DNA from: Nilaparvata lugens
Taxonomy: Eukaryota > Arthropoda > Insecta > Hemiptera > Delphacidae
Direction of reading: 5' to 3'
DNA length: 64,000 bases
Assembly (NCBI RefSeq): GCF_014356525.2
Contig: NC_052509.1
Coordinates: forward strand, 32,945,852 to 33,009,851
Below the pieces are notes generated by a model. That model ran no database searches. It saw nothing but the letters and a program-made list of their open reading frames with translations, and had not been told where the DNA came from. The translations under genes were made by a program, and so were the position numbers. Each line of letters begins with the position of its first letter. The first letter of the stretch is position 1. This document shows, in pieces, positions 20,262-30,380 of the stretch.

Positions 20262-20738
20262 TCAATTTCTGTGATAAAACCAGCCTACCAAATTCATGAC
20301 ATTATTCAATGAACACATTCTAATATTCCTTTTCCTATGATAGAAGCAATAGGTGTGTGGATTAACAATTTGTTTGAATGAAGGACAATTCAAATCCTCA
20401 ATGTTGATTATTGTATTTCCAAAGTATTTCTCCAAGAATTTTGTTTTTGTGAGACATTTAGCATATATTATGTCATTTTCTGTAAGCCCACATCCAATTT
20501 GATGCAATAAGTCAGAGAGCTCCACTGATCCATCATCCCAATGTAAACCATGATAATTTCTTACTAGCCAATGGTATTGTCTTCTTTTATTAAAATTCAA
20601 TGCACTCATTTCAAATCCTGATCGAACTAACCAATGTTGTACATAGCAACCATCAGTAGTTATAATGGCTAGCTCTTTAACAATGTACTCATTATAATTA
20701 TCTTGATAACCTTGAAAGTCTATTATGTAACTGTTCAT
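20262..20738 (-). CDS. Accessory ORF of the virus-like element (158 aa), exonuclease-like at most
   Basis: A complete frame starts MNSYIIDFQGYQDN and includes IVKELAI early, a KCLTKTKFLEKYFG block in the middle and a Cys/His-rich end (YCFYHRKRNIRMCSL). It lies 77 bases downstream of the capsid gene on the same strand. A broken relative is present at 5588-6085. The order of an early Asp, a KG/KC..K..FL block and a later IEDL resembles DEDD exonucleases, but the key acidic residues cannot be confirmed by eye. I recognise it as a recurrent companion of double-jelly-roll capsid genes in hemipteran genomes, not by function. Confidence 0.6.
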   Translation of the reverse strand: MNSYIIDFQGYQDNYNEYIVKELAIITTDGCYVQHWLVRSGFEMSALNFNKRRQYHWLVRNYHGLHWDDGSVELSDLLHQIGCGLTENDIIYAKCLTKTKFLEKYFGNTIINIEDLNCPSFKQIVNPHTYCFYHRKRNIRMCSLNNVMNLVGWFYHRN

Positions 20739-20815
20739 GATGAACTCTACTACAATACTAACTAATGTAGCCTCAGTATTTAGCTTATAAAGTAAACTAT
20801 TCCCCCTACTCCATA

Positions 20816-22062
20816 TTAAATAACCCTTTGAATCATGCCAGTGAGAGGACTATACTCCAAGATCCTATCATGTATAATTAAGCAGTAAGCTGCAGTATTA
20901 TTAGGAAATTGATCAGTAGATTCAAATTCCAATCTTATATCTACAGAGCCCGTTTTAGTAGCATCTTGTTGCTTGGAACAATCAATTACAGCTATAGGAG
21001 CTAAATCTTTGAACTGATTTCTTGTCAAGAGTGGGGCAGGACAATAGCTTTTATTATAATATGACTGTTTGAAACTGACATAGGAATGGTATAGCAATGA
21101 AAACTGTTCTTTTTGAAAGTTCAAGTTGAAATCATCATAGGGATGAATTTTGGAGTTTAGAAAAAGTTTTACATTCTGCAATTTGCAGTGATCAAAACAG
21201 CTACTATGACTTTTGTGATTATTTTTCCTTTGTGTCTGAAAAGCTACAATACATAGCGTGGTTTCTCCAATTGTGACGATGTCTTTACAGCCCATACATG
21301 TTTCTGTGTACGTTGAAGTAGAGGATACTCATGTATTTCCCATGTTCGGAATCGCATACTTATTGAACGACCTGATTCCAAATGTTTCAATAATCTAATC
21401 CGTTCACTACCATTCACTGTGACATAGGACACTTTCCAAGCTACCTTTCCAAGAACTATTTTTGCTTTTTCATCTGCTGAGGTAGCTGTCGCCGGAGTAT
21501 ATTGATAGCAATTATCATCCCTCCTACTTCTTGTCAGAATTAAATCATGTTTGCAATTAATAACAATTTTTTTGTAGTCTTCTGCGAAGCCCATTATCAC
21601 TGACAACGGAATGCAAGCACTAAAGTACCCATCAGCATTTACAATTGATGCATCTCTGTTAGGATCAAAACTGTGCCATCCAAAATTTTCCATCTCCACA
21701 GAATTACGACTGAATGATAGTAATCCTTTCAGAGTACTACTTATACCAGGATTCCGTACACGATCTACCTCCACTCCATTCAATTCATAACGAATTTCAT
21801 CAAATAGGAATGCTAATGCATTATTTGTCATTTTTATCCTATTTGAAGGGGCCTCATTATCCGAGTCATCTTTCAAAAATCTCCCCTCAATGTAGAGATA
21901 AGTAAAAGCTGGTAGTGTATAGCTGTCCTGATGCTATATGGGAATAATTATCTCTTGACCTGCGTCAAGTGTTGTTGAAGCAAATGGGAGATGTGTATGA
22001 AACTCAATACTTTCAATTGTGTCATCAAAAGTGATGGAATTTCCCAAATTCAATATGACCAT
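20816..22062 (-). pseudogene. Double-jelly-roll major capsid protein, disrupted
   Basis: The largest gene of the element would be about 415 codons from a likely ATG at 22062. Two breaks are visible: an in-frame TAG at 21934-21936, about 42 codons in, and a frameshift near 21250. The parts 21876-21244 and 21295-20816 are otherwise open. The segment NALAFLFDEIRYELNGVEVD followed by RVRNPGISSTLKG is characteristic of the DJR-like capsid family found in Polintons and related virus-like elements of arthropods. It would form the icosahedral shell. The start region has no better upstream ATG. The two breaks show the copy is not functional. Confidence 0.8.
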
Positions 22063-22231
22063 TTCGATGCCAACACTAGATAGCCAATTGAACGTAGAAA
22101 CTTGATATTTTCAGATGTCACGAGTACTACTGATTCTTTCTGTTGTGCTTGCTTTTCCTTTTCTATGAAGGTAAGCCCCATATGTGTTACTTGCACGGTG
22201 TCTCAACTCAAACTGATATGTTTGTCACAGT

Positions 22232-22657
22232 TCAGTTCCATTTATAGTTCTTCCCAGCAAGAAACTGGAGAGACAAATGCCTACATATGTTTGTCCCGGG
22301 CTGTTGATGCACTCTCTGATTTCGAGTAATTGTACACCCCTTCATATATCTGACTAAAGCTGATGGTACCTTGTTACCATTACTATCAAAATACTTGACA
22401 AGTCTGTTATTTTTTATATAAGCCACCCAATGAGTACCAGTTCCACTACTAAGATCCAGATTGAATACTCCTTTTCCATTTTTCCATGGCTTTTTGGGTA
22501 GTGTGTCCAGCATGAATACTCCTCTGAAATTGTGAATTTTGATTTTTTTAGCAAATTTAATGATATCGAAATTTGTAAGTGCTCTCTTTGGTAGACATCC
22601 TACAATTTTTTGAGGTGTAGGAATAACTCTCTTACGACGCTGTCGTCGATGGCTCAT
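22232..22657 (-). CDS. Adenain-like cysteine protease of a Polinton-like element (141 aa)
   Basis: A complete minus-strand frame with a basic N-terminus (MSHRRQRRKR). The catalytic set expected for C5/Ulp1-type proteases is in the right order: His76 in GTHWVAYIKNN, Asp91 in KYFDSNG, Gln118/119 and Cys125 in QQPGTNICRHLS. In Polintons and adenoviruses this enzyme matures capsid proteins. It lies between the integrase fragment and the capsid gene on the same strand. The usual Cys-Gly is Cys-Arg here, a possible sign of decay or divergence. The length is slightly below the common 150-200 residues. Confidence 0.8.
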   Translation of the reverse strand: MSHRRQRRKRVIPTPQKIVGCLPKRALTNFDIIKFAKKIKIHNFRGVFMLDTLPKKPWKNGKGVFNLDLSSGTGTHWVAYIKNNRLVKYFDSNGNKVPSALVRYMKGCTITRNQRVHQQPGTNICRHLSLQFLAGKNYKWN

Positions 22658-22714
22658 GTTATCAACGTGATGTTATCCAACAGAATAAACATAACACATG
22701 AATGTCTATCCTAT

Positions 22715-23087
22715 TTAAAGTATAATGTTGCTGCGTTTTTCCCACGTCTTCTTATCAATGCCCAACCATTCAATGTATACTTTGTCACCTTTCTGTTGCA
22801 ATATCTTTTCAACTGAGTATACATCAGGATATTTCACCTTTTGCAATTCTTCTCTGTAAAAACATCCGGATATCTCTTTATTAGACTTATCTTCTAGATA
22901 ATAAGTCGGTGGTTTTGTACGCTTGATGTTGTAAATTAGAAATATTTCAGTCGTCCATGATGGAGTGTATCCTTTACTCATCAATGATCTAAATTTTGAA
23001 ATTCGAACATGATCACCTACAGCAAAATGAATTTTATCGATTTTTATTAAGAAGAAAGGACTTGGTATGGATTGGGATCCAAATGTT
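22715..23087 (-). CDS. Retroviral-type integrase C-terminus with chromodomain, 5'-truncated
   Basis: The frame is open from a TGA near 23088 down to 22715 and has no early ATG. It carries the SH3-like DNA-binding part (FAVGDHVRISKF, then GYTPSWTTEIF) and a chromodomain-like end (VYSVEKILQQKGDKVYIEWL). This pairing is typical of Polinton/Maverick integrases. The zinc finger and DDE catalytic core that should precede it are missing: the similarity stops at about 23070 and unrelated repeat sequence follows. It marks the broken upstream end of the element. Confidence 0.8.
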
Positions 23088-23216
23088 ACTACTCAAGAAG
23101 ACGGGCAATAACTCATTGAACAAAAACAGTCAATTGTTCTGATGACAAAAAACCAGTTTTCCAGTTCACCGGTTGTGTGTGAGTGTGTGTACTCACAATT
23201 ATAGCAGTTTGGGACT

Positions 23217-23485
23217 GTGTTAGTGAGTTCGACCACACTTTTTCGAGAGGCTAGTACGGGATTGAAGCTTTCTCGATTGAGAGTACTTTGCAGGTACTTT
23301 GTTCTAGCGTTTTTCGGACGCTATTTTCCAAACGATAATCATGGAAATGGTACTAAGTTGTTCAGAAAGATTTGGACATCTCACGCCGTACCGCCAAATT
23401 CCAATTTTCTTATGATCTGCCCTCTGTCGGGAATAAATAGAGAAATTAGGCCACAGCTTTGTATGAAAATTATCGAGTCTAATCA
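23217..23485 (+). repeat. Interspersed repeat, copy 3 of 3 (longest)
   Basis: This copy joins the two parts seen separately at 8930-9012 (inverted) and 16820-16895. It abuts the truncation of the virus-like element, so it may be the insertion that removed the rest of the integrase. No coding signal is present. Confidence 0.6.
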
Positions 23486-24486
23486 TTCGGATTATTGATT
23501 GATGTGTTGGAAGAGCTCTGTAGAATAGTAGACTAATTGCAGCGAATTTTGTGGAATATTGGGCGGGGCTTGAGAGTCGACCTCGACTTTATCCATTGGG
23601 AATCAATATTTCTCGTTGACAGTTATCAAATTAGCAGTGATCATGCTATTTTTGATTTTGCTTGATGCAATTGAAAATAGAATTCCAAATCAAGTTTATT
23701 TGGAATTGGTTGACTCTGGTAACCATGGATCTCTTGCTTATTCTGGAATTTCTGGCATAGCCTATCGCTCAAGCTGGTTAACACCGAAGTTATTGACAAC
23801 TTAATCCTTATGGATCTAATAGAATTGGACGGAACTTGACTAACACATATGTTCATCAAATGCTCACATTTTATTAATAACTTTGGTGTAAACACAGCTT
23901 TACTCTTTGTTTCACTTATTCAAAAGTGTAAAAGCAGCCAATCCACTGATTCTTTCTTCCATGGAAGTCCATTTATATATAAAAGTCCATTCATAATAAT
24001 TAGTCTAACATTTAATGTGACTGATCTCTCATGTCCTTAACTTTACTATCATAAATACTAAAATAAGAATTTTTAAGTGGACATTTTAATGTTAATTTGA
24101 ATAATTCTGAATGTAGTTTATTCAATCACTTTGATTATTGACTACCATTATATGATTCCTTTCTTTAATCTTAGCTTGAAACCAAAAGCTTAGGGATAAA
24201 AATTTGAATGTAAATTTACATGTAACCTTATTCAATTTCTATCTAAATTGAGAACTTTAGTATTTACTTGTGATTTATTAATATAAATATCAATAGGTTT
24301 GTCTTGCATCATGTAATGACATCAATATCGAGGACCGAGCTCCGCTCTGGAGTACAAAGGCATAAAAAATTCATTAAGAAGGGAGAAATTATAATATCAT
24401 TCATAGTTCATACAGAAATGTTCTATCTAATCACAGTAAATTGAGATTAATTCCCAGAGGAATGCAAAAATTTCCCTCACATAAAG
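23486..24486. other. No supported feature
   Basis: AT-rich sequence. Short ORFs of 60-84 codons on both strands have low-complexity translations, and no splice-bounded exon stands out. Confidence 0.4.
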
Positions 24487-24488
24487 GC

Positions 24489-24618
24489 CCGGTTGCACAA
24501 AAGCCAGTTGAATTTTAATCCTGATTAATTTTGAACCAAATCAGAGAAGACCATTTCAAAAAGATGGATCTACTGGAATTTATCAGGATTGAAAATAATC
24601 CGGCTTTTTTGCAACCAG
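24489..24618. mobile_element. MITE, about 130 bp
   Basis: Terminal inverted repeats ggttgcacaaaagcc (24491-24505) and its complement ggcttttttgcaacc (24602-24616). The repeat continues inward through an aatcctgat block on each side. The interior contains aaccaaatcagagaag, shared with the next element. Confidence 0.75.
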
Positions 24619-25062
24619 CACTAAGTACCTGATTGAATGATTACAAAGGTTCAACAGCTGAGTCATAATTTTGACACAGTCCCACACACATGAACTCACT
24701 CACTCACTTCCATCATCAACAGACGACAAAATAATTATTATCAGCTGTTTTCCCAAGGATAAATGATAATTATCATTCCAATGTCCTTCAGCGAGTTTTC
24801 TCAGGGATGAGACCTAGTGAAATCGAATTTTTATATTATAAACCTACTATGCTCTGAATTCGTTTTCGAGATCCGGTGAAGTACAAACATATAAACATCT
24901 AAATATATAAACATCCAAACATCTGAAATTCTGAACATCTAAAAATATAAACAGAAACTGCTTGTTCAATAGTATAGGATGAAAAGAAATAGGACCAGCT
25001 GATGGTATATTATGTTTTTCTCGATATAGTTTCAGCTGATTTTGAAACATGAATATATCAGG

Positions 25063-25212
25063 TCCAATTGCTCAAAAGCCTGTTCGATTTCAATCATGAT
25101 TGAATTCCATGAGAACTAATCAGAGCAGGGTTTTTTTAGGAGAAGGCTTCTCTGATTGGTTCTCGTGCTATTTGGTCATGATTAGGAATTAACAGACAGA
25201 ACAACTGGTTCT
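25063..25212. mobile_element. Second MITE of the same family, diverged
   Basis: It starts caattgctcaaaagcc and carries gagaactaatcagag on one side and ctctgattggttctc on the other, making a palindromic interior. The right terminus ends acaactgg. It is older and less regular than the copy at 24489. Confidence 0.55.
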
Positions 25213-27235
25213 CTCAAGGCCATGGCTGCGTAGAAACATAGAGCAACAGAGAAACCAATACAACATAAGCTGAAGAAATTAGTCGCATTTCTATCACCTC
25301 ACAATGAACATCAATTCAACTACCATATGTTTGGAGAGATCGATTTTAAATTTATTTTGCTATTATCCGGTCACTTTCTGTACCTATTCTTCCAGATGTT
25401 CCATGAATACTGCAATGTTTTAAAATAAGATCGCTAAATTTGGTAACTCAACTACAGCTATTATAATCTCTCTCACTTGCTCACACTTTTTTTCTCATGT
25501 TTTCAACAGAGTATGGAAACTTATTTTGATCAGCTGCTACTTGAGAGACCAATAATCCTTTCTGAAAGAGCTTCAGTGATTTTTCCCAGAGTTGAGTCCT
25601 GTTCCAAAATAATTCTTTTATCGCAAACGTACTCTATTCCTGATTCAATAAAAAAATGTTAGAGGCGTTTTCGAGATCCATCAGACATACATACTGTCAC
25701 GGCATATTTTCCAATAAAAATAGAAACAGCCTAAATCGAAAGAATTTTGAAAGTAGGCGCCAATCTCTGAGTCCATTATCTCCCATTTCTGATAACAGAG
25801 AGCGCTCCTTCCATACAGCTGATAGATTGATCAGTCAAAAACAAAAATATTCTACAAATGATAATATTTTCCAAAATATTAAAAAATTAAAGTAATTCGA
25901 AATAAAATAAAATATCAAATTCTATTCACCACCTATCCCATTTCCTTCCATAATTTGGCAATTGAGTGTGACGTCACATCTCGGAAGTGCAGTGAAGAAA
26001 ATCTTATCGTTTGTCGGGTGTGTGTCGGATCGTGCCGTATGATGATGTGCTGAGAACTGAACGTGCTTCATATGTGAAGGAGAGATAGCACATATATGTC
26101 GCTGTGGTATCGTGTCGACCGATTTTATGAGGACTATATATATCGGTGAGTTGATCAATATTATATATATTGCCAAATTTTCCTGCATATTCCATCACCA
26201 CCACATGTGTAACTTAGGCCTATTAATTGATTGAGTTATTCGGAGCAATTACGAAATACAATGAACCTTTTAAAATATAAAAATATGGAACTAATTTAAA
26301 TTTATTCAATAAAAAATAGGCCAAAGTAGTAGTGGATATTTCTAAATTGGGATTTCAAGATTAAAAACCCCAACAATATATATCTGCAAACACACATATT
26401 TAAATAGAAATTGTTTGCTTAGTATAATTGACTTCAATGATTATGATTCCATTCAATGAGAGCTCATTTCACATAATAATAACAATGGGTATAAAAAGCG
26501 AAAACGTCAAACATAATAATTGAAATCGAAACTAATAACAGCTGGCATAGAAAGCAAAAATGGCAATCATAATTTTGAAATCGATAAAGTAGCTATCATC
26601 TATCTCCATCCGATCTAATGTAAACAAATCATAGTAAGATTCACATCATTGTGTCAGCATTATTTGAATGGGAAGCATTGATGCTATTAATGAGGTATAC
26701 TGACAGTTTGACAGTTTCAAGTGAATATCAACGAACTGTTATGCTTATCTCCAAATACCTGCATATCAAAAGCTACCTTCTATTTTCATTGGTAACACAA
26801 CTAATGTTTGGGAATAATTGATTCATGGGAAAAGCGCCTTACTTCTATGGAAGATATTTTTACATTAGGAAAAGCAACAACAGCTATTTGGCCGTTTTAA
26901 TGAATAACCCCTTTCTTTCGTCAAGTTAAATTCTGGCCGAATTTCCTCATTCTTTGCACACAGATTCCACAACGGACCCTTCTGAAGTTTTGAAAATGCC
27001 CTCCATTTATCATACTGAATAATTAAAATTTAATCAAAATTGTTTAAGCTGTTCACGCGATCTGTCAGACATACAAACAAAATTAGACTTGATAGAATAG
27101 GATCAATTGATAGAAATCCCGTCATAAAAGTTTGTTTTATGAAACATAAAAATTATCTATACTCCCAGGAATAGAAATGAAAATATTTATTCTTATATTC
27201 ATATTCTAATATTCATAAATATGATTACCCTTTAT
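25213..27235. other. No gene seen; possible promoter-like spot near 25970-26155
   Basis: AT-rich with chance ORFs. Around 25968-25978 there is a CRE-like tgacgtcac, followed by GC-richer sequence, a TATA-like actatatatatcgg at 26132 and a donor-like tatcg|gtgagttg. Phrases such as gagatccatcagacatacata (25673) belong to a dispersed repeat. Confidence 0.3.
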
Positions 27236-28083
27236 AAAATTATTCAACACATGTTTCGTCTATAAATAATGTGATTATCAATGTGATTGAAAAATAATTA
27301 ATGATATTATAATATTCTCAGGAATAGCTCTGATTGAAGTAGCAGTGTCCAATAAATTTTTCCGCGAAAAATGCATTTTAATCTTTAACTTGGTGCCAAC
27401 CTAACAAAGTTAACTCAACTTAATGCCAACCTAACAAAATTATTAATTTGGTTACCAGTTAACAACTGTTTCGAAGAGGTACTCTCTCTAGATTATTGTT
27501 CTATATTAAAATATGGTATGGACATTTCAATTATAATCAAGAGATTGGAATAAGAAGAATATACTGAATAAGATGCTGAAAGACGAACTTTAAACCCTCA
27601 AAAACCAAAAGATTTCTTAGTGAGCACCTAGGACTTCTAAGAAAGCTATATTTCAAGTTTTGTTGCAATCCGTCCAGTAGTTTTCCAGAAATCGTGATCA
27701 GTGAGTCTGATCGTAGTTTCAAATATGTTGCCGCCAATCGTCATTATGTTATTCCCCTGAATTATTCTCGCTTAAGAATGAGGCTTACAGTTTTCAATGG
27801 GCAAGGAAAGTTGTGTGAGTGTTACCACACCAGATTTTTTATATTTGGAGATGATGGAGGTTAGCGGCAAGGATTCTGTTGTTAGGTTGTGAAAATGCAA
27901 AACATGTTTCAGGAACACGGATTCAATGTAGGCTTTAAACGAGTGATTCAAATTCAATGAGGCTCTTTTTCTTCAATTAAATGAATCGTCTAGAATTCCT
28001 TAACTTCAGTTTTGAAAATATAATCCACGTCTTAATTTTCGTGTTTAAGGGATATTCTCTATAGTCCAGTCACTATACATTGG

Positions 28084-30380
28084 TGCATGCAATTTATATT
28101 GTAGTTCTGATTTTTTAATATATTATTCGAGTACATAAGAGAAGACCAGAAACAATTTCTCCATGCAAAATTTCTATGTGCTAGATACAGGGTGGCCGAA
28201 AAACCTCGTAATTTCGGCTCATTTCCCAGTTTTCAGCTATTTCTGCCAAATATTGTAATCGGACAGAAAAATTTGCTCTTGCCTTTTTTCTAGAATATGA
28301 AATTCTGAATCAAATAAGATCCCTGAGGTGTCCTCAAGCGCGCCTCTCCACTGGGAAATACTGAAATGAAGTGCATCTAACGGGTGATTCTCATAGAACA
28401 TAATCTTATGAACTCATGCCATTGTGCGAAATATCAATGTGAAGACTATGTAGTTGGTGATGATGGTTGGAGCTGAAAATTAGGTGTTTTTCACAATACA
28501 AGGAGCATTGTTGTCAGGTGTACCTGGAAATCTATATGAGATAGAGCGCTCCACCTGATCTCAAATTGTAGAGCACAAAAATACGCCCAGAGGGATTTTG
28601 AATTATACATCTAAATGGTAACAATCGGAAGATATTGTTGATCAAAATCTAAAGTTCATCAAAAATTTATTTTCTCTTCCAATTTTACTCATTTTTGATA
28701 AATCATAACTCAGTACTCATTGGAGATAGAGAGTTCCAAATGATCTTATTTGATTCAAAATTCCATATTCTAGAAAAATCTGGTGTGGTACACTCACACA
28801 ACTTTCCTTGCTCATATTTGAAACTACGATCAAACTTCTGTATATGTGTATATATAATTATTGTTTTCAGAGTACTTTTTCCTTAGTGTAAATTGTGGAA
28901 TTCGATTATTTTTTTAGTCGTAATTTTTTTAAAGTCGTCAAAACAGCTGTTCTACAGATGAAATATCTCGACTATGTGTTATTTTTATGAACTGCGCTAC
29001 CTACCTACTCATGCACGAGAAGGAGGTTATTAGGTCCATTTCTCAAGGAAGAGGTGGACCCCCCATTAGTTTCCCAGAGAGGAGAATCATGCCAGTTGAT
29101 AGAGCTGATAAAAAGCTATCCATTTAATAAATTTGAAGAAAATCGTTACAGCCGTTTTCGAGAAAACCGTGAAAAACATGTTTTTTTAGTGATTACCCGC
29201 CATTTTTCTTAAAAATATTACGGAGCTCCTGCAATTTTCCCAGAAATGATACTCAAGTCAGTTGATAGGGCTTATAAATAGCTATCCATGGTATAAATTT
29301 GAAGAGAATCGTTAGAGTCGTTTTCGAGAAAACCGTGAAAAACATGGTTTTCTAGTGATTATCCGCCATTTTTCTCAAAAATATTACAGATCTCCTGCAT
29401 TTTTCCCAGAGATGAGACTCATGGCAGTTGATAGGACTTATAAATAGCTATCCATGGTATAAATTTGAAGGAAATCGTTAGAGTCATTTTCGAGAAAACC
29501 GTGAAAAACATGGTTTGTTAGGGATTATCCGCCATTTTTCTCAAAAATATTACGGAGCTCCTGCAATTTTCCCAGAAATGATACTCGTGTCAGTTGATAG
29601 GGCTTACAAATAGCTATCCATGGTATAAATTTGATAAAAAATCATTAGAGCCGTTTTCGAGGAAACCGTGAAAAACATGGTTTTCTAGTGATTATCCGCC
29701 ATTTTTCTCAAAAATATTACTGAGCTCCTGCATTTTTCCCAGAAATGAGACTCATGTCAGTTGATAGGGCTTATAAATAGCTATCCATGGTATAAATTTG
29801 AAGAGAATCGTTAGAGCCGTTTTCGAGAAAACCGTGAAAAACATGGTTTTTTAGTAATTATCTGCCATTTTTTCCACCATTTTGGACTGAATTTTATTGA
29901 ATTTCTTGTTGTCGGATCCTCGTCGTATAAGGACCTTAAGTTTGAAATTTCAATTCAATCGGTTAATTAGGGATGGAGATATCGTGTTCACAGACATACA
30001 CACATACACACACACATACACACACACACACATACACACACACACAGACCAATACCCAAAAACCATGTTTTTGGACTCAGGGGACCTTGAAACGTATAGA
30101 AAACTTTAAATAAGGGTACCTTAATTTTTTTTGGAAAGCAATACTTTCCTTACCTATGGTAATAGGGCAAGGAAAGTAAAAAAGGCAAGATCAAATTTTT
30201 CTGTCCGATTACGAGATTTGGCAGAAATAGCTGAAAACTGAAAAATGAGCCGAAAATACGAGGTTTTTGCTCCATCCTGTATCTAGCACAAGGAAATCTA
30301 GCATGAAAAAATTGGTTCCAGACTTCTGTTATGTACCCAAATGATATATTAAAGAATCAGAACTACAATATAAATTGCAA
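28084..30380. mobile_element. Outer inverted-repeat element enclosing minisatellite element 1
   Basis: About 200 bp at 28084-28310 is the inverted counterpart of 30183-30380: shared text includes gtgctagatacaggg, gcaatttatattgtagttctg and agctatttctgccaaat. The minisatellite element lies between the arms, so one element appears nested in another. The right arm is carried along in every array unit, but the left arm occurs only here and at 43143-43365. Confidence 0.6.
28777..30177 (+). mobile_element. Minisatellite-bearing element 1 (five 165-bp units)
   Basis: It starts aatctggtgtggtacactc and continues acaactttccttgc. The core is five units of about 165 bp (marker cgccattttt at about 29199, 29364, 29530, 29697 and 29862), then a (CACACATA)-type microsatellite at 29997-30050. 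The end is a hairpin whose stem arms are actttcctta and gcaaggaaagt (30143-30177). The 5' actttccttgc is the inverted match of the 3' end, giving short subterminal inverted repeats. No coding. The layout (short inverted ends, tandem-repeat core, 3' hairpin) is that of HINE/DINE-type non-autonomous Helitron relatives; this assignment is inference. Confidence 0.65.

Larger units (their letters stand above)
18773..23087 (-). mobile_element. Degraded Polinton/Maverick-like (virus-like) element
   Basis: Six minus-strand genes in a row: integrase C-terminus, protease, capsid, exonuclease-like ORF, small ORF and Cys-containing ORF, with short spacers. No protein-primed DNA polymerase, packaging ATPase or minor capsid gene is present. 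Terminal inverted repeats were not found. The integrase is cut off at about 23070 and two genes carry frame breaks. It is an endogenous remnant rather than an active element. Confidence 0.75.

Noticed and set aside
29897..30109. 70-codon ORF with a Thr/His run, and its copies
   Set aside because: The run is the CACACATA microsatellite and the rest is the element's 3' region.
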